Shown: positions 1 through 5,583 of the stretch, one piece after another | How the letters are laid out: each line of letters begins with the position of its first letter | Numbering within the stretch: position 1 is the stretch's first letter | The notes under the pieces: model-generated | Told to the model about the DNA's origin: nothing | What the model saw: only the letters and a program-made list of their open reading frames with translations | Database searches by the model: none | Made by a program: the position numbers and the translations under genes | Origin: CAYYDH01 sp964470615 | GTDB taxonomy: Bacteria; Patescibacteriota; Minisyncoccia; Minisyncoccales; GWA2-38-27 | Assembly: GCA_964470615.1 (NCBI GenBank) | Contig: CAYYDH010000021.1 | Span: 1-10,462, forward strand | Length of the DNA stretch: 10,462 bases | Direction of reading: 5' to 3'

Positions 1-747
1 AAGCCGAAGCATCTGAGCAACGTCGTAAAGGGTCAGCCCAGATTTCTTGTTTACAAAAATCTGGACATTCCCGATTGACCACTTCTGGATAATGATATCA
101 GCCTTGACGCCGTGAGAAGAGCGAGCGAACTTGTTCATCAGTTCGTTGTCTGAACAGATAACGACCATCGTCATGGCTTGGCCACGAGGCCCGGTCACGC
201 GATCCACTCTGGCTTTCTCGTGAAACTCCCTTGCAGTGTCCACGAGAAATCGCCGCTGCTCTTGGTACTTGGCCTCTAGGGCCTGCATAGCCCAGGTCAT
301 AACCCCAATAGGATCATCGGGGCACTTCTCGTGCATCGTTTTCACCAGCGCAGCGAGGTCAAAAGGATTACTCGAACCCCTGGTGTCGCTGGTAAGAACA
401 AAGCGCAGTGTCGGCTCCAAGATCGGGTCATCGTTAATACCCAAAGCCTTGGCCACGAGGGTAGCGGCGCATTCGCCGCTTTTACCTGCTTGCGTTGGCG
501 AAGGATGTTCGTCGAAAGGACCCCAGCCAGTGCCAATTGCCAGGATGCCTTCGCTCTGGCAAACGTCAGCTAATGCCTCAGGCGTCTCTCCGCCAGTTTT
601 CCAGAAAACGATTCCCGCCTGACTGATGCCAGGGAACTTTTCTTCGCCAAAAAGGTTGAGCAAAAAAACGGCGGTGATCTCGTCTAAGTGCGGCCTTTCG
701 TGAATGGCGATGTGGGTATAGGTCTTTTTCTCTATCTGTTCTCTCAT
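1..747 (-). CDS. MYG1/DHH-like putative metal-dependent hydrolase, 3' end missing
   Basis: This frame is open from an ATG at 747 to the window edge (249 codons, no stop), so the C-terminus is missing. The start is set by a strong ribosome site, GGAGGA at 754-759, six bases upstream. The protein has an early H-x3-H-L-D-E motif (H16, H20, D22), a G-x-F-D-E-H motif near 77-81 and an S-S/T-D-like segment at 120-121 before an alpha-helical stretch. That order of His/Asp motifs resembles the MYG1/DHH-like phosphoesterase fold, in which they bind metal ions and hydrolyse phosphoesters; MYG1 itself is described as a nuclease. Family membership is an inference from motifs, and the substrate is unknown. 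No signal peptide or membrane segment is seen, so it is probably cytoplasmic. The gene stands alone under its own consensus promoter. It is clearly GC-richer than the cca and pnp regions (36 of 60 bases in a counted line), which suggests a different origin or expression class. Confidence 0.6.
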   Translation of the reverse strand, partial: MREQIEKKTYTHIAIHERPHLDEITAVFLLNLFGEEKFPGISQAGIVFWKTGGETPEALADVCQSEGILAIGTGWGPFDEHPSPTQAGKSGECAATLVAKALGINDDPILEPTLRFVLTSDTRGSSNPFDLAALVKTMHEKCPDDPIGVMTWAMQALEAKYQEQRRFLVDTAREFHEKARVDRVTGPRGQAMTMVVICSDNELMNKFARSSHGVKADIIIQKWSIGNVQIFVNKKSGLTLYDVAQMLRL

Positions 748-753
748 TGCCAA

Positions 754-759
754 TCCTCC
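754..759 (-). promoter_or_regulatory. Strong ribosome binding site of the MYG1-like gene
   Basis: GGAGGA on the minus strand lies six bases before the ATG at 747 and decides the start. It is one of two strong sites in the window, and both belong to the GC-rich genes. Confidence 0.75.
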
Positions 760-807
760 GGTATCCGGGGAGCTGAAACGCTCCAGTTTGATTAAAGGTG
801 CTGCTTG

Positions 808-828
808 CTGATGAGCCATTCTCATCAG
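808..828 (-). promoter_or_regulatory. Hairpin in the 5' untranslated region
   Basis: A perfect 8-bp inverted repeat (CTGATGAG / CTCATCAG) with a 5-base loop lies just downstream of the expected transcription start and about 60 bases before the ATG at 747. A smaller 5-bp stem (769-773 with 780-784) follows it. There is no U-tract, so it is not a classical terminator. It could stabilise the mRNA 5' end or serve as an operator. The function is not known. Confidence 0.5.
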
Positions 829-836
829 AACTGTTG

Positions 837-864
837 ATTATACCAGATAGGAACAAAATGTCAA
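837..864 (-). promoter_or_regulatory. Consensus sigma70 promoter for the MYG1-like gene
   Basis: On the minus strand TTGACA (859-864) is followed after 16 bases by TATAAT (837-842). A TGG just before the -10 box makes it an extended -10. Both hexamers are perfect. The expected transcription start is near 830, giving a leader of about 80 bases. Confidence 0.8.
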
Positions 865-866
865 TG

Positions 867-886
867 TCGGGGCACTGGGACTTGAA
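867..886 (-). other. Possible remnant of a tRNA 3' end
   Basis: On the minus strand this 20-base stretch has the order of a tRNA 3' end: a T-loop-like TTCAAGT, the 3' side of a T stem (CCCAG), seven acceptor-like bases (TGCCCCG) and A. It matches the corresponding part of tRNA-Pro at 1891-1910 in 16 of 20 positions. The upstream side does not pair with it and no anticodon arm is present, so it is not a functional tRNA. It could be a scar of insertion or simple chance. Confidence 0.3.
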
Positions 887-907
887 TTCGAGACGAGTCT
901 TCCGTTG

Positions 908-916
908 TGGTATAAT
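908..916 (+). promoter_or_regulatory. Extended -10 promoter for the nuclease gene
   Basis: TGGTATAAT is a perfect extended -10 element on the plus strand, about 73 bases before the ATG at 989. No good -35 box lies at the normal distance (TTGAAT at 882-887 is too far), but an extended -10 can work without one. It is divergent from the promoter at 837-864. Confidence 0.5.
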
Positions 917-988
917 TAAGCTAGATTATCTCTCACACTCTTATCCAGTATCAATCCAGAAAGTAGAAGAATGGCTGGGAGTGAGCAT

Positions 989-1888
989 ATGACAAAACTA
1001 AAAATTGTTTTTTGTAGAAACTGCAATAAGTCTATCTGCAGGCCTAGCAATCGTATCAACGAAAACATTAAACTCGGGCATAATTTTTATTGCTCGAGAA
1101 AATGCGAATACCAGCATAAAAGAAAAAGGAGGAAATTAATCTGCGAAAATTGTGGCAAATTATTTTTCAGACGATTTAGTAATATTTCTCCCCATAATTA
1201 CTGTTCTTCCTCGTGCGCTGCAATAATAAATAATAGGAATCGGCCCGAAAGAGGAGCCAAAACGATAAGATGTAAAAACTGTGGGGAAAAATTCAAGAAA
1301 TGGGTTGTTGGCAATAAAAAATATTGCTCACGAAAATGTATGGGAGAAACTAGGCGAAGGTCTCCAGAAGAGCTAATAGAAATAATTAGAAAAACTGCTA
1401 AAAAAATAAAAAGAGTCCCAACTAGAAGAGAATTAAGAGGAATCAATGATTCTTGCACAAGAATTTTTGGCTCTTGGAACAAAGCAATCTTGACGGCAGG
1501 TTTTACTCCAAACAGATCTCATGATGACAGGATGTATAAACGCGTAAATGCTAAGGCGATAGACGGACATCTTTGTGATTCTATTTCTGAGGTTTTAGTT
1601 GATAATTGGCTTTACAAAAATAAGATTTCTCATGAAAAAAACGTCCCTTACCCGGATACTAACCATAGAGCAGATTGGGAAATAACCTCTACAGATAAAA
1701 AAATTTTCGCAGAATATTTCGGATTGGTAAACGATAGCCCGAGATATGACCTTTCTATAAAACAAAAAGAATTGCTATGCAAAAATAAGGGGGTTTCCTT
1801 GATAGCAATTTATCCTAAAGATTTATATCCCAAAATTTATTTAGAGAACAATCTGAAAAACAAATTTAGAGACTACTTACCAATTTAA
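989..1888 (+). CDS. Zinc-ribbon / HNH-repeat / PD-(D/E)XK-like nuclease, homing-endonuclease-like
   Basis: The predicted protein (299 aa from ATG 989) begins with three Cys4 zinc ribbons: C9/C12/C35/C39, C52/C55/C72/C76 and C95/C98/C113/C117. At about 125-175 a helical segment with S-W-N-x-A near its end resembles the repeat associated with HNH homing endonucleases. The C-terminal part (about 190-285) has S198/E201, H215, R227-A-D229, E242-Y-F-G and Y253 followed by lysines, a pattern typical of PD-(D/E)XK restriction-like nucleases. It therefore probably binds and cuts DNA. The target site and biological role are not known. ATG 989 is preferred over the in-frame ATG at 971 because GGGAG sits seven bases before it. 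The gene is very AT-rich (16 GC in 60 bases in one line), unlike its neighbours, and stops 2 bp from the convergent tRNA-Pro gene. Both points suggest a mobile or acquired gene. No integrase or LAGLIDADG motif is present. Confidence 0.72.
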   Translation: MTKLKIVFCRNCNKSICRPSNRINENIKLGHNFYCSRKCEYQHKRKRRKLICENCGKLFFRRFSNISPHNYCSSSCAAIINNRNRPERGAKTIRCKNCGEKFKKWVVGNKKYCSRKCMGETRRRSPEELIEIIRKTAKKIKRVPTRRELRGINDSCTRIFGSWNKAILTAGFTPNRSHDDRMYKRVNAKAIDGHLCDSISEVLVDNWLYKNKISHEKNVPYPDTNHRADWEITSTDKKIFAEYFGLVNDSPRYDLSIKQKELLCKNKGVSLIAIYPKDLYPKIYLENNLKNKFRDYLPI

Positions 1889-1890
1889 AT

Positions 1891-1961
1891 TCGGAGTGCT
1901 GGGAGTTGAACCCAGGCCGCAGACTCCCGAAGTCTGTATACTACCGTTATACTACACTCCG
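1891..1961 (-). tRNA. tRNA-Pro (anticodon CGG), no encoded CCA
   Basis: The 71-base minus-strand sequence folds as a full cloverleaf. The 7-bp acceptor CGGAGTG/CACTCCG is perfect, the D stem is short (3 bp), and the anticodon stem CAGAC/GTCTG carries the loop TTCGGGA, giving anticodon CGG for codon CCG. The T arm is CTGGG-TTCAACT-CCCAG and the discriminator is A. The bases after the discriminator are not CCA, so the end must be added by the CCA enzyme. That enzyme's gene ends 15 bp upstream on the same strand, so the two are probably co-transcribed. Confidence 0.93.
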
Positions 1962-1976
1962 TTATTCTCGAAACTC

Positions 1977-3431
1977 TTACGTTACCCAGTATTTATTTTT
2001 TGTCATTTCGTCGCGCTTCGTTTCAATCTCGTTCCTTTCCTCCTTTGATTCTTTGGCAATTTTATCCAGTTCTTTGTCGCTTAGCCCGCCGAGTTTCTCT
2101 GCTTGCTTTTCTAAGACTTCTTTTTTATTCCTCTTGGGATCTGCCAAAACCTCGCCCAGCAAAATATCAAGAATCTGGCCTACCTTTGGACCCGGCTTTA
2201 TCCCCAAAATCTTCATAACGTCATTGCCGCTAATCTTCAGCATCTTAGCTGAAATAGGATCTTGGGAAACCTTTTCGATTACATACTTTAAATGCCTCAA
2301 TTTATATGGCTCGGCCTTAGGAACGCCAGAGCCGATTCTGTCAGCCATTCTGACCTGTAAAAGCTCCTCCATATTTTCTGGCCCGGCGTTGCGCACTAAC
2401 CGCCTGACCGAGCTTTCAGAAACCTCCCCGGCATTATAGTAAAAAAGATGGTAGCGGACAAGATTTGTTATCTTTTCAATCTCTTTTTTAGGAAACTTCA
2501 AACGGTTTAATATTTCATTCGTCATCTTGGCGCCAATTATCTCGTGGCCGTAAAAAGTAGCGTCGGGACCCTCTCCTCGCTTTGACCTAGGCTTGCCAAT
2601 ATCATGGAGCAAGGAAGCAACACGAACAAATTTATTGAACTTCTTCTTGGCGGCGTATTTTAAAGAAAACAAAGAGTGTTGATAGCAATCATAGATGTGA
2701 TGCTTATTCTGGCTGTTCCCAAATCCCTCTTCTAGTTCAGGAAGAATATACTTTAAAAGCCCAGCTTTTCTTAATAAATCAAACCCTTCGGCCGCATTGT
2801 CAGACATAATAATCTTCATTGATTCGTCTCTTATCCTTTCTTGAGAGATCATTTTTAAAAGAAGCGAGCTTTCTCCAATAGATTTTAATGTTTCTGGCTC
2901 TATTGTGAAACCAAGCACCGAGGCAAATCTTATCCCTCGCATCATTCTCAAAGCATCTTCAGAAAAACGGTCCTTAGGAACGCCTACGGCTCGGATAATC
3001 TTATTTTCCAAATCCTTTTGTCCATTGAAGGGATCAACAATCTTGGTCTTGCGTCCGCTTACATCGGCTGCCATAGCATTAATGGTAAAATCCCTCCTGG
3101 CCAAATCTTCTTCCAGGCTTTTGGCGGGTCGGATCTCATCAGGATGTCTTTTATCAGTATATTTCGCTTCGGCGCGATACGTGGTGATTTCAATAATTTC
3201 TTTCTTCCATACTACGCCCACAGTCCAAAACTCATTCTCATAAAAGGTCTTCCGGCCGGATTTTTCCATTATTTTCTGAATCTCTTCTGGCTTAGCGTTG
3301 GTTGCTATGTCCCAATCTTCTGGCTCCTTACCACGCAGCAAATCTCTCACGCAGCCTCCAACCGCATAGGCCTCAAAACCCTGCTTTTTCAACTCAGAAA
3401 CAATAGATTTTATTTCTTTTGGAACCGTCAT
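1977..3431 (-). CDS. cca: CCA tRNA nucleotidyltransferase (class II, with HD domain)
   Basis: This 484-aa protein adds or repairs the 3'-terminal CCA of tRNAs from CTP and ATP. The N-terminal nucleotidyltransferase head shows the GG-x-VRD motif (G25-G26), the catalytic D-x-D in DWDIAT near 39-41 and RRDFTINAMA near 112-121. The EDALR motif of nucleotide selection follows near 158-162. An HD domain with LLHDIGKP is near 270, and a helical tail ends in a charged extension rich in K and E. A poly(A) polymerase role is possible because the families are close, but the EDxxR motif fits CCA addition. The start ATG at 3431 has no clear Shine-Dalgarno. The gene is followed by tRNA-Pro, which lacks CCA, so enzyme and substrate are encoded together. 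The opposite neighbour, tRNA-Arg, is transcribed divergently. Confidence 0.9.
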   Translation of the reverse strand: MTVPKEIKSIVSELKKQGFEAYAVGGCVRDLLRGKEPEDWDIATNAKPEEIQKIMEKSGRKTFYENEFWTVGVVWKKEIIEITTYRAEAKYTDKRHPDEIRPAKSLEEDLARRDFTINAMAADVSGRKTKIVDPFNGQKDLENKIIRAVGVPKDRFSEDALRMMRGIRFASVLGFTIEPETLKSIGESSLLLKMISQERIRDESMKIIMSDNAAEGFDLLRKAGLLKYILPELEEGFGNSQNKHHIYDCYQHSLFSLKYAAKKKFNKFVRVASLLHDIGKPRSKRGEGPDATFYGHEIIGAKMTNEILNRLKFPKKEIEKITNLVRYHLFYYNAGEVSESSVRRLVRNAGPENMEELLQVRMADRIGSGVPKAEPYKLRHLKYVIEKVSQDPISAKMLKISGNDVMKILGIKPGPKVGQILDILLGEVLADPKRNKKEVLEKQAEKLGGLSDKELDKIAKESKEERNEIETKRDEMTKNKYWVT

Positions 3432-3458
3432 ATCTATTTTCTCATCTTATCTTATAAA

Positions 3459-3488
3459 TTGATTTTCTTCAATTTTTATGGCTAAATT
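3459..3488 (+). promoter_or_regulatory. Possible promoter of tRNA-Arg
   Basis: TTGATT (3459-3464) and TAAATT (3483-3488), 18 bases apart, would start transcription close to 3495, at the first base of the tRNA. Both boxes deviate from consensus and the region is AT-rich, so the call is weak. Confidence 0.35.
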
Positions 3489-3495
3489 AACTAAC

Positions 3496-3570
3496 GCCCC
3501 CGTAGCTCAATGGATAGAGTGTTAGGCTTCGAACCTAAAGATCTCCGTTCGAGTCGGAGCGGGGGCACCA
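3496..3570 (+). tRNA. tRNA-Arg (anticodon TCG), ACCA encoded
   Basis: This is a full cloverleaf of 72 bases plus CCA. The acceptor is GCCCCCG/CGGGGGC, the D stem GCTC/GAGT, and the anticodon stem TTAGG/CCTAA carries the loop CTTCGAA, giving anticodon TCG for codon CGA. The T arm is CTCCG-TTCGAGT-CGGAG and the discriminator A3567 is followed by CCA (3568-3570). The ACCA end is also the first four bases of a 17-bp direct repeat, so the encoded CCA may be a by-product of that repeat. A hairpin terminator follows six bases downstream. Confidence 0.94.
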
Positions 3571-3583
3571 AACACAAAAGCCC
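3567..3583 (+). repeat. 17-bp direct repeat, left copy (tRNA-Arg 3' end)
   Basis: ACCAAACACAAAAGCCC begins at the discriminator base of tRNA-Arg and runs into the left arm of its terminator. An identical copy in the same orientation is at 5162-5178. Together they bracket the GC-rich gene of unknown function, as attachment sites bracket an inserted element. Confidence 0.7.
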
Positions 3584-3598
3584 CCCTAACGGGCTTTT
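3576..3598 (+). terminator. Rho-independent terminator after tRNA-Arg
   Basis: The stem AAAAGCCC (3576-3583) pairs with GGGCTTTT (3591-3598) around a 7-base loop. The U-rich tail is part of the stem, so it may act in both directions. Confidence 0.75.
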
Positions 3599-3609
3599 GC
3601 TCATCTCTA

Positions 3610-3638
3610 TTGACATATTTAATACAAAGATTTATAAT
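3610..3638 (+). promoter_or_regulatory. Perfect consensus sigma70 promoter for the unknown gene
   Basis: TTGACA (3610-3615), a 17-base spacer and TATAAT (3633-3638) match the consensus exactly. The expected start is near 3645, leaving a leader of about 32 bases. Confidence 0.88.
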
Positions 3639-3664
3639 ATATCCACAATTGCCCTTTACAATAT

Positions 3665-3670
3665 AGGAGA
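3665..3670 (+). promoter_or_regulatory. Strong ribosome binding site of the unknown gene
   Basis: AGGAGA lies six bases before the ATG at 3677 and fixes the start. Core genes in this window lack such a site. Confidence 0.75.
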
Positions 3671-3676
3671 AAACGC

Positions 3677-5086
3677 ATGCCAGAACACGCTTTAGACGAG
3701 CTAAAAGAGCTCGCGAAGCCTGCTCTGCGCCATGCGGAGCTCATTAACCTTGCCCGGGTCGAAACCCCAAGCAAGGCAGATGAAATGGCTTCAATTCGCT
3801 GGCCTCGGCGGCAAGCGAAAGCAACACGGTTCCTGGCAATGTTGCGCAGGGACTATGGCAATGGGGCTTTCGAAGCCCTGGTTCTTCCAGCAGAGCACGC
3901 TCGGCCTGATGGCACAGAGCACGCTCAGGGAGGTTCTGTTATGGTTGCTCTCGATTCATTGTACCCCGTAGGAATCCGGAATGTGGCTTTTAAGCCACGC
4001 GCCCGGGACACCAAAGATCTTACCGTCTGGTTTTTTACCAGCGGTGAGACCAAGGAAGTGTCGTTCGACGAAGAAGTGACTCGCCTTAAGCTCAATCCTG
4101 AACAGCAAGGACTTCTCGTCCGCCGCATCGTAGATGCTATGTTGGCGCAGTGGGCGAACCCTAAGGTTCAACCTCATTGTAGCCACAGCGGCAGCTGGAC
4201 ATCGGCCCTGCTCGCCGTTCGTGAATATATCGCCGAGGATAGGGAATATTACAAGAAAGTACTCTCTGCTACGGTGATTTATCACGGCGGTTGCAGCAAA
4301 GACCCTGTCTCTCTGGCTATGGCCGTCGTCCCCGAGGCTCTTTCGGGGATCGAGCAAAGCGACGAAGATAGAAACCGTCTAAGCGGCCTCTTGCCGGCCA
4401 AAGCACTACAACTAGTACTAGACCACCTGGTTGAAAGCGACCTCACAGAAGAAGAAATACGAACAATGTGGCGCAAGATGCTCATGGCACGCTACAAAGA
4501 AAACTTTGTGACCAGCTGCATCGTCGAATGGTGGTACGGGCTCAAGCTCAACGGCAAACACTTCTATGGCGACGTAGCAGAAAAGACAAGCCAACTGTGT
4601 CTCATCCGCGACCTCAGCGACTTACTGTTCAACAACAACTGTGACACTCTGCAACCCGGAAGAATGCATCTAACGATCGTCTACGAATCCTGGCTCGAAC
4701 TTTTGGATCGGGTGGCCCTGGCCTGCAGCCACGAATGGTGCCATTCGAAGGAGACGCTTGGAATCGTCGAAAACATCCTCGTTCGGGGACTGGCTCGCGG
4801 CCAAGCCGCCAAAGTCTCGACGATTCTGGCACGACTTGGACGCAACTTCGGCTTCTGCAGCTTCGAATCCACGCTAGTGGAAAGAAAAAGATTCGAAGAT
4901 TCCTTGCATCGCTTGATGCGAGGAGCTATCGAGCAGGCCGTCGAAGATCGAAACCTCGGAGTTGCTTGCGCTCTTACCGAATATCTCGGCGATACCACTC
5001 AGGCAGATGAGCTCCGAGAAAAAGCAAGACATCTCAAGCAGCGTATTGCCCTGGATTTTACTTTCTACACCAGAGCAGACCGCTAG
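3677..5086 (+). CDS. GC-rich hypothetical protein of 469 aa in a tRNA-flanked cassette
   Basis: I do not recognise this protein and assign no function. It has no signal peptide or clear membrane segment, so it is probably cytoplasmic. The first 60 residues are charged and helical. A mixed, possibly strand-rich part follows to about 135, and the rest looks largely alpha-helical with Leu/Ala spacing that could be helical repeats. Nine or so cysteines are scattered. C350, H352, C355 and H356 form a cluster that could bind metal, but it is not a CxxCH heme motif. There is no recombinase, nuclease, kinase or helicase motif that I can see. The start is supported by AGGAGA and a perfect promoter, and a strong terminator follows the TAG stop. 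Base composition (36 GC of 60 in counted lines) differs sharply from the AT-leaning neighbours. It is the only gene between the two 17-bp repeats. Confidence 0.85.
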   Translation: MPEHALDELKELAKPALRHAELINLARVETPSKADEMASIRWPRRQAKATRFLAMLRRDYGNGAFEALVLPAEHARPDGTEHAQGGSVMVALDSLYPVGIRNVAFKPRARDTKDLTVWFFTSGETKEVSFDEEVTRLKLNPEQQGLLVRRIVDAMLAQWANPKVQPHCSHSGSWTSALLAVREYIAEDREYYKKVLSATVIYHGGCSKDPVSLAMAVVPEALSGIEQSDEDRNRLSGLLPAKALQLVLDHLVESDLTEEEIRTMWRKMLMARYKENFVTSCIVEWWYGLKLNGKHFYGDVAEKTSQLCLIRDLSDLLFNNNCDTLQPGRMHLTIVYESWLELLDRVALACSHEWCHSKETLGIVENILVRGLARGQAAKVSTILARLGRNFGFCSFESTLVERKRFEDSLHRLMRGAIEQAVEDRNLGVACALTEYLGDTTQADELREKARHLKQRIALDFTFYTRADR

Positions 5087-5108
5087 CAATCTTTCTTCTC
5101 CAATCTAT

Positions 5109-5142
5109 GGGGCTACTTGCATAAGTAAGTAGCCCCTTTTTT
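5109..5142 (+). terminator. Rho-independent terminator of the unknown gene
   Basis: GGGGCTACTT (5109-5118) pairs perfectly with AAGTAGCCCC (5127-5136) over 10 bp with an 8-base loop, followed by six T. It ends the plus-strand gene before the convergent pnp operon. Confidence 0.92.
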
Positions 5143-5161
5143 GTTGGAACAAAAAAACAGA

Positions 5162-5178
5162 ACCAAACACAAAAGCCC
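5162..5178 (+). repeat. 17-bp direct repeat, right copy
   Basis: This copy is identical to 3567-3583 and in the same orientation, 1,595 bp away. It includes ACCA, as at the end of tRNA-Arg, and runs into the left arm of the terminator at 5169-5197. Confidence 0.7.
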
Positions 5179-5197
5179 TGTTTGGCAGGGCCTTTGT
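5169..5197 (-). terminator. Terminator of the pnp operon
   Basis: A 12-bp stem with one mismatch (5169-5180 with 5186-5197) and a 5-base loop lies nine bases past the stop of the zinc-finger gene. On the minus strand a U-rich run (complement of the A7 at 5151-5157) follows at some distance. It is close to symmetrical and could also stop transcripts from the plus strand. Confidence 0.7.
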
Positions 5198-5205
5198 TTA
5201 TAATC

Positions 5206-5577
5206 TTATTTCCCGCACTTAGCGCAATTGAACGCAGCAGGATACACTTCTAATCTTTCTTTATCTATCTCTTTGCCACATCTCTCGCATATTCCGTACT
5301 TGCCTTTTTTTATCCTTTCTAAGGCTACGCCTATATCCTTTAATCGCAGCTCCAGACTATGCTCGATAGGAAGACGAGTAACATATTCTTCTACTTCATC
5401 GGCTTCTTCTTCTAGAATCTGGCTGCCAAACGATCCGCTATTTGACGCTGGAAACTTTGAATCCCAATCGCCTTTTAGCTTTTCGTCTTTATCGGCAAAC
5501 TTTGCTAACTCGCCTTCTATCGTCTCTTTTTCTTTCTGCAACTTCTTTTTCATCTGCTCTAAAAAATCTTTATCCAT
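5206..5577 (-). CDS. DksA/TraR-family C4 zinc-finger protein
   Basis: The 123-aa protein has a coiled-coil N-terminal half and a C-terminal zinc finger with C97, C100, C118 and C121 in the family pattern C-x2-C ... R-L-E-x-Y-P-A-A ... C-x2-C. The stretch E-Y-V-T-R-L-P-I-E-H-S-L-E before it is typical of the short DksA-like proteins of Gram-positive and candidate-phylum bacteria. Family members enter the RNA polymerase secondary channel and modulate transcription, often with ppGpp. The classical DxxDxA tip of E. coli DksA is not present; an acidic segment (about 56-64) is at the equivalent place, so exact activity is open. The ATG lies 6 bp past the stop of the preceding gene with no clear ribosome site, so it is probably translated by coupling. 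It is the last gene of the operon. Confidence 0.88.
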   Translation of the reverse strand: MDKDFLEQMKKKLQKEKETIEGELAKFADKDEKLKGDWDSKFPASNSGSFGSQILEEEADEVEEYVTRLPIEHSLELRLKDIGVALERIKKGKYGICERCGKEIDKERLEVYPAAFNCAKCGK

Positions 5578-5583
5578 AAGTTA

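Noticed and set aside
578..856. Minus-strand 92-codon frame across the MYG1-like promoter
   Set aside because: It runs through the promoter and overlaps the better supported frame starting at 747, which has a strong ribosome site and family motifs.
1906..2439. Plus-strand open frame opposite cca
   Set aside because: It overlaps tRNA-Pro and the cca gene, whose motifs are unambiguous, and has no supporting features.
3456..3475. Inverted repeat AAATTG / CAATTT upstream of tRNA-Arg, considered as an operator or terminator
   Set aside because: Only 6 bp of A/T-rich pairing with an 8-base loop in AT-rich sequence; chance is likely.
4726..4745. Cys/His cluster in the unknown protein (C350, C355, H356) considered as a heme c motif
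   Set aside because: The spacing is CxxxxCH, not CxxCH, and the protein has no export signal.
5137..5157. Perfect T/A-rich palindrome (TTTTTTGTT-GG-AACAAAAAA) considered as a protein site
   Set aside because: It is explained by the T-tracts of two opposing terminators, although the symmetry is neat.
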